Source: CAWKZT01 sp963854565 (GTDB lineage: Bacteria; Actinomycetota; Acidimicrobiia; Acidimicrobiales; JAHEJN01). Taken from it: a stretch of DNA of 19,175 bases. Of this stretch, positions 1-6,302 are shown piece by piece; position 1 is the first letter of the stretch; every line of letters begins with the position of its first letter. The notes under the pieces were generated by a model that worked only from the letters and a program-made list of their open reading frames with translations, ran no database searches and was not told where the DNA came from. Made by a program: the position numbers and the translations under genes. Location of the stretch: NCBI GenBank assembly GCA_963854565.1, contig CAWKZT010000024.1, positions 1 to 19,175 of the forward strand, in the 5' to 3' direction.

Positions 1-808
1 CGTCGATCGCAAAAAGCCCGCCAGCGTCCGGCTCCGCCCGGAGCCGTTCTTCGGGCAGACCCACACGAGCGGTGGTGATGAATAGCCTCGTTAGATCTGG
101 CCCTCCGAAGGCGCAACTGGTCACAAACCCTCCAGGTACGTTCACGACCTGATCGAGGCGGCCGTCGGGGGTGTAGCGATGCACGGCGCCACCGTCCCAG
201 AGCGCGACCCAAACCCCGCCCTCGACATCGACCGTGAGACCGTCAGGCATCTGCTCGATTTTGACAAGGGTTTCGGTTCGAACCGGCAGCCCATCAGGGC
301 CAAGGTAGAGGGTCTGTATGCAATGAGCGAGCGAGTCGACGTAGTAACACCGACTTCCGTCCTGGCTCCAGTCCATGCCGTTTGAGAGCGCGACCCCATC
401 ACGAACCTTTTGAACTTTTCCATCCATGTCGACGCAATAGAGACCACCCGCATTGGCCCCAGAGCGGTCGACGGTTCCGACCCACAGCCGCCCATACGGG
501 TCACATCGGGCGTCGTTGGCGAAGCCATCGCCGTCGGGCGGCAGGGTCGCTATGACCGAGCCGGCATTTCCGAAGTGGTCGAACCGTGTGATGTCGAGCC
601 CAGCGACGCCGACCAACTCACCGTCCGCGTCAGGCACCATCGCGCTGACCTGCCGGTCGAGTTCGGTGGAGGTGTGTGTGCCGTCACTCGCCAACTCATG
701 CAACTTGTGCCCGGCGACGTCGAGCCATAGTAGACGTTGTCGCTCGAGGTCCGACGTCGGGCCCTCGCCGAGCACACATTCGGATCTGACCTCGATGCGA
801 GCGATCAT
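1..808 (-). CDS. SMP-30/gluconolactonase/LRE family protein, 3' end beyond window
   Basis: A six-bladed beta-propeller lactonase-type enzyme (sugar lactone or related ester hydrolysis; the substrate cannot be read from sequence). About 269 codons are visible and the frame is still open at base 1, so the last stretch is missing; the family is usually near 290 aa. Counting from ATG 808, the expected divalent-metal ligands are present: Glu15 in LGEGP, Asn143 in SNGMDW and Asp189 in MPDGLTVD. The substrate-side Asn98 lies in the typical NDARCDPYGRLWVGT stretch. I chose ATG 808 because it overlaps the stop of the upstream gene as ATGA, suggesting translational coupling; an in-frame ATG at 829 would add seven residues. 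The metal-site residues are compared with human SMP30 from memory. Family assignment is secure, exact substrate unknown. Confidence 0.88.
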   Translation of the reverse strand, partial: MIARIEVRSECVLGEGPTSDLERQRLLWLDVAGHKLHELASDGTHTSTELDRQVSAMVPDADGELVGVAGLDITRFDHFGNAGSVIATLPPDGDGFANDARCDPYGRLWVGTVDRSGANAGGLYCVDMDGKVQKVRDGVALSNGMDWSQDGSRCYYVDSLAHCIQTLYLGPDGLPVRTETLVKIEQMPDGLTVDVEGGVWVALWDGGAVHRYTPDGRLDQVVNVPGGFVTSCAFGGPDLTRLFITTARVGLPEERLRAEPDAGGLFAID

Positions 809-1194
809 CTGCCCGCCAATGGCTGACATTGTAAGATTCCCAGTGTTCGGGTGTGCTCGGTCTTGGGATCGGTCATCACTTGAGCGGTCTCTCCTTCTTC
901 GAGATTCTGTCCATCCGCCAACCCTTGATTTGTCTGGGAACGAAGTACTTCGTCGAACTTATTCACGGCCTGAGCTGATTCTTTAGTCAGCTGTACCCAG
1001 CGTCCAGAGCCGGCGGCAACTGCGGAACCTGTCGATGCTGCCATAGCCCCAACATTGAGGAAGCCTCCAAGTCCTGGCACCGCAAGGTCCCTTGATGAAA
1101 GCCCCTCCGCAGCCAATAAGCGTTCAACCTCAGCCGGATTTCCTAGTACAGCCAACCCTTCACCGCCGCTAATTAGCTGGATCTCGCTGTCCAC
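805..1194 (-). CDS. Short hypothetical protein, probably the truncated N-terminus of a longer actinobacterial family
   Basis: The start is GTG 1194, with a perfect AAGGAG at 1203-1208 eight bases upstream, so translation initiation looks real. The first ~85 residues (LISGGEGLAVLGNPAEVERL, then GRWVQLTKESAQ) resemble, from memory, the N-terminus of actinobacterial hypothetical proteins of several hundred residues. After about residue 88 the resemblance stops and a hydrophilic tail leads to a stop at residue 130. It could be a C-terminally deleted gene that kept its start signals, or a genuine short version. It ends inside the next gene through an ATGA overlap at 805-808, so it may still support translation of the SMP-30 gene. 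No catalytic motif is visible and the function is unknown. Confidence 0.6.
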   Translation of the reverse strand: MDSEIQLISGGEGLAVLGNPAEVERLLAAEGLSSRDLAVPGLGGFLNVGAMAASTGSAVAAGSGRWVQLTKESAQAVNKFDEVLRSQTNQGLADGQNLEEGETAQVMTDPKTEHTRTLGILQCQPLAGR

Positions 1195-1334
1195 TGTGGC
1201 CGCTCCTTAGTGTCCTACATCCCCGGTATCTGCTCAGAGCAGCCTATAGACAGCGATTGGTCGGCACTGTTGGTGGTCGATTTGAACAGCCAGCAGGGAA
1301 GTGGCGCCGTGTCAACCGGCCCTTGTGTTAACTG

Positions 1335-1405
1335 AGCGGGTGACGAGAATCGAACTCGCGTATTCAGCTTGGGAAGCTGACGTTCTACCATTGAACTACA
1401 CCCGC
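1335..1405 (-). tRNA. tRNA-Gly (anticodon CCC)
   Basis: Read on the minus strand, GCGGGTG at the 5' end pairs with CACCCGC at the 3' end as a 7-bp acceptor stem. A D-arm follows (GTTCAATGGTAGAAC), then anticodon stem TCAGC/GCTGA closing loop TTCCCAA, which places CCC at positions 34-36. The T-arm contains TTCGATT. Length is 71 nt with a T discriminator and no encoded CCA. The CCC anticodon reads GGG glycine codons. Confidence 0.95.
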
Positions 1406-1416
1406 AGCGTCGGCTT

Positions 1417-1422
1417 ACTGTA
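1417..1422 (-). promoter_or_regulatory. Possible -10 element of tRNA-Gly
   Basis: TACAGT on the minus strand, 11 nt before the first tRNA base, matches the actinobacterial TANNNT -10 pattern and would give a leader of about 5 nt. No clear -35 is visible. Confidence 0.35.
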
Positions 1423-1474
1423 GCGCTCCGCTCGCTGGTGAGCTATGCAGTAGATGTCCACTAGGGGAGCACAA

Positions 1475-2050
1475 ATGACCGATACAGCACCACGGGCCAA
1501 ATTCCATCGAATGGATGAAGGCACCAAAGAGGATTGGGACATCATCATTGGCACATTGCTGCCTCACGCCGATGCCACCGTGGCTGATCGTGTACTCGAT
1601 CAACTTGCGCATCTCGAAGGAGACCACGGCGGTTTTGCCGTCGATCGACTCACCCACAGTCTACAAACGGCCTACTTGGCCGAACAAGATGGTCGCGACG
1701 ACGAGTATCTGGTCTGCTCGTTGGTGCATGACATTGGTGACGTGCTCGCGCCGCTCAATCACCCCGAAATTGCGGCCGCAATTCTCAAGCCGTACGTCAA
1801 GCCCGAGAATCACTGGATGGTTCAGCACCACGGCACCGTGCAGGGCTACTACTTTTGGCATTTCATCGGCATGGACCGCAACGCCCGGGATGCCTTCAAG
1901 GATCATGAGTACTACACCTACACCGAAGAGTTCTGTGCCAAGTACGACCAACTGGCGTTTGACCCCGACGGCGTTACGCCACCGTTGTCGCACTATGAGC
2001 CGTTGCTGCGCGACGTCTTCAAGCTGGCGAAGGACCCTCGTGACGCCTAG
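1475..2050 (+). CDS. HD-domain protein, resembles PhnZ/MIOX-like mixed-valence diiron oxygenases
   Basis: A 191-aa HD-fold protein, the size of PhnZ-type enzymes that cleave C-P bonds oxidatively. Visible candidate metal ligands are His61 in DRLTHSLQTA, His85-Asp86 in SLVHDIGD, His96 in NHPE, His118/His119 in VQHHG and Asp158 in KYDQLAFD. The 24-residue step from His61 to His85 equals the step I recall between His34 and His58 in PhnZ. The Tyr and Glu of the PhnZ substrate loop (about ten and seven residues before the first His) appear as His and Phe, so the substrate is probably different. The start is ATG 1475, preceded by AGGGGAG at 1463-1469; an in-frame ATG at 1454 lies upstream of that site. 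The stop directly abuts the stop of the convergent permease gene. A plain HD phosphohydrolase remains possible. Confidence 0.8.
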   Translation: MTDTAPRAKFHRMDEGTKEDWDIIIGTLLPHADATVADRVLDQLAHLEGDHGGFAVDRLTHSLQTAYLAEQDGRDDEYLVCSLVHDIGDVLAPLNHPEIAAAILKPYVKPENHWMVQHHGTVQGYYFWHFIGMDRNARDAFKDHEYYTYTEEFCAKYDQLAFDPDGVTPPLSHYEPLLRDVFKLAKDPRDA

Positions 2051-4174
2051 TTAGTGCCGGTGCTGCGACCGGTGGATCTTGTCGCTCAACGCCGATTCGG
2101 TCACCATCTCGGCAAAACGTTCGATAGGCGGTAGTCCATCCACGGGCCCGATGAGGGTGAGTTGATCGTCGGCTTCAAGAATGAAGTCGTCGTCAGGGTT
2201 GAGTACTTTGCCATGGCGGACCACTGCTTCGAAGTGCACGCCGGGCGGATGGTTGAGCTCACCGATCTGATGGCCGATGAGTTGGCCGGTGGGCAGTTCG
2301 GGCAGGAGTGGGTATTGCTCGATGGCGAGTTCGGGTAACAGCACGGCCTTGATTTCGCTTTCGAAGCCAGCCGTTGCTAGTGCTTCGCCGTCATCGGCCG
2401 TCTGGTGAGCGGCAAGTTCCCCGGCCAACCGCAGCGCTTTACTGGCTTCTTCGGAGCGACCCGCTAAGAAGAACAAGGCGTTGACAGTCTCGCCCCGTCC
2501 GCCCCACTCAGGGGGTACCTGGATGCCACCCGGTGATCGGGCAATGATGAGGTGCTCATCGGTCGTATCGAAGAAGGCAATAGGCGTAGCGGTGGGGTGT
2601 TTTTCGGACGGCCGAATCCATAGTGAACCGGTCTCTTGAAAAGCCGTGCTGACCACATCGGCAGCAACATCCATACGAGTAGCTAGTACCTGGGCAGCAC
2701 GTCCCGCGGCATCACTAAATTTGATTCCGTCGGGCAAGTTGATTACCGCGGCGCGGGCGATGAGGCCGGGGTATTCGTCGTCGACACGAAGACCGTGACT
2801 CTGTGCCGCGGCACGCAGTTCGCGGTCGAGGGTGCGGTCAGCCGACGCTCCCCATCGTTCGAACACGTGGTAGATGGCCCCCGCCCGTGTGGATCGCTTG
2901 CGTCCGTAGGCGAAATACCACGCTAACGAAACGGCAATCGCTCCGCTGACCATAAGCAGCGACAAGGCACCGAGATTGACGATTAGATAGACGGCAATAC
3001 CGATGCCTACGAATTGCATAAACGGATACATCGGCGAATGGAAACCGGGCGCATAGGACCGGATGTGCGAGGCGCGCAGGACCAGAACTGCCAGGTTGAC
3101 GAGGGCGAAGGTAAGCAGTACGAAAGCACTAGCCAGCTTGGCAATGGCGTGGACATCGAGCGCCGTAACCACCAGGGCCATTGCTGCGCCGGTGACGACG
3201 ATGCCCCAGATGGGCGTGCGACTTTTGGTGAGTTTGAGAAACACCGGTGGAAGCAGACCTTCGCGGCTCATGGCTAACGGGTAGCGACCCGCCGCCAAGA
3301 TGCCAGCGTTGACCGCCGACGAGAACGCCGCAAGTGCTGCAATGGCAACAAGAACCGCACCAGCCGCGGGGAGCACAGCCTTCGCTGCGCTGTGGATTGG
3401 GGCCAAGTCATCGTGCAATCGTTCGGCGGGTACGACGGCGACGGCGACGAGCACCGCCAAGGTGTAAAGCACGGTGCTAGCAAGAAGTGACAGGGCCATC
3501 CCGAGCGGGATATTGCGGGATGGATCTTCGATTTCTTCGGCCACGCTGGCCACCTTGGTAAGCCCCCCGTAGGAGACAAACACCAGTCCAATGACAGCAA
3601 CAAGGCCGCCCGCTCCATCGGTGAAGAATGGTTCCAATGAGCCTTCTCCGTCCCCGAAGTTGATACCCCCGGCCACCAAGAAGATCGCCATGACGCCAAG
3701 CACGAAGGCAACCAGCATGATCTGGAGAGTGGCACTCGCCTTGGAGCCGGCGATATTGACCGCAGTGAATATCACGATGAGGACCAACGCCAACGGCTTC
3801 GTGGGTACGTCGACTACGAGGTTGAGATACGCACTCATGCCAATGAGGGCGAATGAGTCCTTCAGGACCAACGACAGCCAGGTGCCCATACCGGTGATGG
3901 TTCCTACAGCCGGACCCAAAGCCCGTTCCAGAAAGTAGTAGGCACCACCGGCACGTGGCATAGCGGTTGATAGCTCCGCAACACTGAGCATGGAGGGAAT
4001 GACAAGGATGCCGGCGATGGCGTAGGCCAAAATGGCCGAGGGGCCGCCTTCGGCAGCAGCAAGACCCGGAAGAAGGAAAAGGCCAGAGCTAACCATGGCA
4101 CCGGTACTCAAAGCGAACACATGACGCAATTTCAGCGTTCGGTGCATCGTTTTGGGGTTTTCCGTCGTGCTCAT
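2051..4174 (-). CDS. APC-family amino acid permease fused to PTS-EIIA-like and RCK_C-like domains
   Basis: Residues 1-425 form the membrane part, with about twelve hydrophobic segments. APC-superfamily marks are the TM1 break in GAMVSSGLFLLPG, AELSTAMPRAGGAYYFLE, and the loop EEIEDPSRNIP. It probably imports or exchanges amino acids or related amines. The cytoplasmic tail has two further domains. Residues ~470-595 resemble a type-2 PTS EIIA domain, including VNALFFLAGRSEEASKALRL; a histidine at 525 might or might not match the phospho-His. Residues ~620-680 resemble RCK_C/TrkA_C (IGELNHPPGVHF, then LEADDQLTLIGP), a ligand-sensing gate domain. The total of 707 aa is far above the usual ~450 aa. 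ATG 4174 is chosen because TAATGT lies exactly 6 nt upstream, a leaderless arrangement. The tail suggests gating by a small ligand; this is inference. Confidence 0.88.
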   Translation of the reverse strand: MSTTENPKTMHRTLKLRHVFALSTGAMVSSGLFLLPGLAAAEGGPSAILAYAIAGILVIPSMLSVAELSTAMPRAGGAYYFLERALGPAVGTITGMGTWLSLVLKDSFALIGMSAYLNLVVDVPTKPLALVLIVIFTAVNIAGSKASATLQIMLVAFVLGVMAIFLVAGGINFGDGEGSLEPFFTDGAGGLVAVIGLVFVSYGGLTKVASVAEEIEDPSRNIPLGMALSLLASTVLYTLAVLVAVAVVPAERLHDDLAPIHSAAKAVLPAAGAVLVAIAALAAFSSAVNAGILAAGRYPLAMSREGLLPPVFLKLTKSRTPIWGIVVTGAAMALVVTALDVHAIAKLASAFVLLTFALVNLAVLVLRASHIRSYAPGFHSPMYPFMQFVGIGIAVYLIVNLGALSLLMVSGAIAVSLAWYFAYGRKRSTRAGAIYHVFERWGASADRTLDRELRAAAQSHGLRVDDEYPGLIARAAVINLPDGIKFSDAAGRAAQVLATRMDVAADVVSTAFQETGSLWIRPSEKHPTATPIAFFDTTDEHLIIARSPGGIQVPPEWGGRGETVNALFFLAGRSEEASKALRLAGELAAHQTADDGEALATAGFESEIKAVLLPELAIEQYPLLPELPTGQLIGHQIGELNHPPGVHFEAVVRHGKVLNPDDDFILEADDQLTLIGPVDGLPPIERFAEMVTESALSDKIHRSQHRH

Positions 4175-4192
4175 CGACTGACATTAGTCGAT
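4173..4192. repeat. 20-bp inverted repeat over the permease start
   Basis: ATCGACT, a 6-nt spacer, then AGTCGAT forms a 7-bp palindrome arm pair that covers both the start codon of the permease and its likely -10 element. It could be an operator; if the transcript is leaderless it cannot be an mRNA hairpin. Confidence 0.4.
4181..4186 (-). promoter_or_regulatory. Probable -10 of the permease gene (leaderless)
   Basis: TAATGT on the minus strand with 6 nt to ATG 4174, and CCGACA 18 bp upstream as a fair -35. There is no Shine-Dalgarno before the ATG, so transcription probably starts at the start codon. Confidence 0.5.
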
Positions 4193-4294
4193 TTTGGAGG
4201 TCTGTGTCGGCCCGAAAGTCGACGATGAGTGCTGTATGGCCAATAAAACTGTAATTCCCGGTGGTTCAGTGTCTCGGCCCTACGGTGATCCGGC

Positions 4295-4300
4295 TAGTGT
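4295..4300 (+). promoter_or_regulatory. Possible -10 of the dcd-tdk operon
   Basis: TAGTGT, 9 nt before ATG 4310. No Shine-Dalgarno is seen before dcd, so a very short or absent leader is likely. The -35 is unclear. Confidence 0.4.
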
Positions 4301-4309
4301 CGAAAAACA

Positions 4310-4879
4310 ATGATTCTGTCTGACCGCACCATCCGCGAACAACTCGATTTGGGCCGAATCTCTATCGACCCCCTCGATCGCTCGTTTATCCAACCTTCGT
4401 CGGTCGACCTACGCCTCGACCACCGCTTCTTGGTCTTCAAAAACCACACCATGCCGGTGATCGATGTAAAGAAGGATCTCACCGATCTAACTGCCCCGAT
4501 CGAGGCGTCCGATGACAAGCCCTTCATCTTGCATCCGGGCGAGTTTGTGCTCGGCTCGACGCTCGAACGCGTGCACCTTCCTGATGATCTTGTCGCCCGG
4601 CTCGAGGGCAAAAGCAGTCTGGGGCGCCTTGGTCTGCTGATTCACTCGACCGCCGGATTTATTGATGCCGGATTTGATGGTCAGATCACGTTAGAACTTG
4701 CCAATGTGGCCAACTTGCCAATCACGTTGTATCCGGGTATGAAGATCGGTCAGATCTCCTTCATGCAGATGACCACACCGGCCGATAATCCGTACGGGTC
4801 AGGCGCCCTCGGCTCGAAGTATCAAGGCCAGGAAGGCCCTAAGCCCAGCCGTTATTGGGAGAATTTCCAAAATGGCTGA
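4310..4879 (+). CDS. dcd: dCTP deaminase, likely bifunctional dCTP deaminase/dUTPase
   Basis: Converts dCTP toward dUMP, supplying the substrate of thymidylate synthase. At 189 aa the protein is collinear, as recalled, with the Mycobacterium tuberculosis enzyme, which both deaminates dCTP and hydrolyses dUTP. Shared blocks include QPSSVDLRLD, LHPGEFVLGSTLE, RLEGKSSLGRLGLL, HSTAGFID and GSKYQGQEGP. The catalytic glutamate should be Glu129 in QITLELANVANLP. Because of this closeness I infer dUTPase activity too, so dUTP would not accumulate; this needs biochemical proof. It overlaps tdk by 8 bp, so both genes are surely one operon for making dTMP by two routes. Confidence 0.97.
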   Translation: MILSDRTIREQLDLGRISIDPLDRSFIQPSSVDLRLDHRFLVFKNHTMPVIDVKKDLTDLTAPIEASDDKPFILHPGEFVLGSTLERVHLPDDLVARLEGKSSLGRLGLLIHSTAGFIDAGFDGQITLELANVANLPITLYPGMKIGQISFMQMTTPADNPYGSGALGSKYQGQEGPKPSRYWENFQNG

Positions 4880-5504
4880 ACTGCGCTTCTATTTTGGAAC
4901 GATGGGTTCGGGCAAGAGCACCCAAGCCCTGCAGATCAATCACAATCTTCGATCTCGCGGTCTCAAGACCATGTTGTGCAGCCAACTTGATCGCGAAGAC
5001 GGCAAGGTCTCAAGCCGCCTCGGTGTATCTGCCGTAGCCGAGCAAGTTACCGATTCCGTCAACGTCTACACCTTGGCCCAGCGGACCGCCGAAGTTCATG
5101 GCGGACTCGACGCAGTTGTCGCCGACGAGGCGCAGTTCTACACCGCTCCGCAGATCGAACAACTGGCGCGCATCGTCGATGAAATGCAGGTCGAGGTGTA
5201 TGCATTCGGACTGCTCACCTCATTCCAAGGCGAGCTTTTCGAGGGCACAAAACGCCTACTCGAACTGGCCGATATACGCTCCGAGGTGCAGGTCGAAGCA
5301 CGCTGCTGGTGCGGTCGCCGTGCCACCCATAACGCCCGCCTCATCGACGGTTCGCAGGTGTATGACGGTCAACTCAAGGTCGTAGGCGACACCGACGTTA
5401 CCAACGACGCCGTTGTCAGTTACGAACTTCGGTGCCGCGACCATTGGCACACAGCGTTACGCGAACTCCAAGGTCAACAGAGCGAACTCTTCCAAGACGA
5501 GTAA
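4872..5504 (+). CDS. tdk: Thymidine kinase (type II, TK1-like)
   Basis: Phosphorylates thymidine or deoxyuridine with ATP in nucleoside salvage. The 210-aa protein has the P-loop GTMGSGKS at residues 9-16, the catalytic Glu86 in VADEAQFY, and a C-terminal zinc-binding lasso. Zinc ligands would be Cys145 and Cys147 (spaced C-x-C, where CxxC is the common form) with Cys188 and His191 (CRDH). The ATG is inside the dcd coding sequence (8-bp overlap), so translation is coupled to dcd. The pairing makes sense: dcd feeds dUMP while tdk salvages thymidine. A strong hairpin follows two bases after the stop. Confidence 0.96.
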   Translation: MAELRFYFGTMGSGKSTQALQINHNLRSRGLKTMLCSQLDREDGKVSSRLGVSAVAEQVTDSVNVYTLAQRTAEVHGGLDAVVADEAQFYTAPQIEQLARIVDEMQVEVYAFGLLTSFQGELFEGTKRLLELADIRSEVQVEARCWCGRRATHNARLIDGSQVYDGQLKVVGDTDVTNDAVVSYELRCRDHWHTALRELQGQQSELFQDE

Positions 5505-5505
5505 C

Positions 5506-5542
5506 GCTCTGCTGGTAACCATTAAATGGCTACCAGCAGAGC
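5506..5542 (+). terminator. Hairpin terminator of dcd-tdk
   Basis: Bases 5506-5522 pair with 5526-5542: 16 pairs and a single A/C mismatch around a 3-nt loop. There is no T-run after it, as is common for actinobacterial hairpin terminators. The stem starts right after the tdk stop. Confidence 0.75.
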
Positions 5543-5566
5543 AGGGTCCCGCACGAACTGTCCTAG

Positions 5567-6107
5567 CTAGGAAGACGGGGCAAGATTCCTCGGTGCAAAT
5601 GACATCTTGTCGGCCAAGCCACTTGCTCCCAGATTGGTGATCGAACCCTTGCCCATCTTGAAGTTGTAGCGCAGGCTGATTGGTGAGATGGACGAGTCAG
5701 CCGATGTCACGTTGTTCGCAGCCGAACCAGGGAACAAGAAGTAGGTGAACGTCACTCCGGGTGGAACGATGTCGCTCACATAGGCCACGGCGGTGAATCC
5801 ACCAGTGTGCTTATTGCCAAGTTGGTCAAGTACATCGTCGGACTGTCTCGGTCAAGTCACCACCTTCAAGAGCAAGCGGCGTCTGTAACCCGGTCGTGCC
5901 GTAGGTCTTCAACAAGTCATGGGCCCGAACAGCGTCGGCCTTGGCCTTCTCGACCAGCGGCGCAAAGTTGCGTCGACCACCGGTGGAGCGCTCCGAGGCA
6001 ACCTCGAAGATGGCGTTCGTATCGGGCCAATCGAAGCCCTCAAAGCCCATCTTCTGCGCAACCGCAGCGAAAATCTCCCAGTCGGGGCGAGCCTCGCCCC
6101 GAGGAAC
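5567..6107 (-). pseudogene. Decayed C-terminal remnant of an AioA-like molybdopterin oxidoreductase
   Basis: Two minus-strand reading frames together read as the C-terminal part of a DMSO-reductase-superfamily catalytic subunit. The upstream part (6107 to about 5840) gives RPDWEIFAAVAQKMGFEGFD and later YGTTGLQTPLALEGGDL, as in arsenite-oxidase (AioA)-like proteins. It then runs into TGA at 5826. The downstream part, in another frame, gives DDVLDQLG, then VSDIVPPGVTFTYFLFPGSA and a natural stop at 5567. The frames can be joined near 5836-5845. A complete relative would have tens more residues between these blocks, so a deletion as well as a frameshift is likely. An in-frame TAG just above 6107 and no recognisable molybdoenzyme sequence further up show that the N-terminal ~80% is gone. 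The family is judged from recalled AioA sequences; another clade of the superfamily is possible. Confidence 0.7.
6082..6102. repeat. 21-bp near-perfect palindrome at the edge of the remnant
   Basis: TCGGGGCGAG and CTCGCCCCGA are perfect reverse complements separated by one base (6092). It lies within the last readable codons at the upstream end of the molybdoenzyme remnant, next to the break point. From 6108 to 6302 I see no gene. Confidence 0.6.
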
Positions 6108-6302
6108 CTATGACATCCACACCATAAAACGACGGGCCAACCGACCCGTCTTATGCCGTGTTCTTGGCAGGTGGTGCGGCTTGTCACGGAGCGATGACAC
6201 AAATTCCCAGACCATCGCGTCGGACCCGCAGACCGTCGCATCCGACTCCGAGGTGGAGCAAGAAATCGGTGCAGTAGTTGCTTACGAACGTGAAGTGCTT
6301 AA

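Noticed and set aside
453..986. Long plus-strand reading frame of 177 codons
   Set aside because: It lies opposite the SMP-30 gene and the 129-codon gene, whose products have clear family motifs; its own product is Ser/Arg-rich without any domain.
1454..1474. ATG 1454 as start of the HD gene
   Set aside because: The ribosome site AGGGGAG lies after it and just before ATG 1475.
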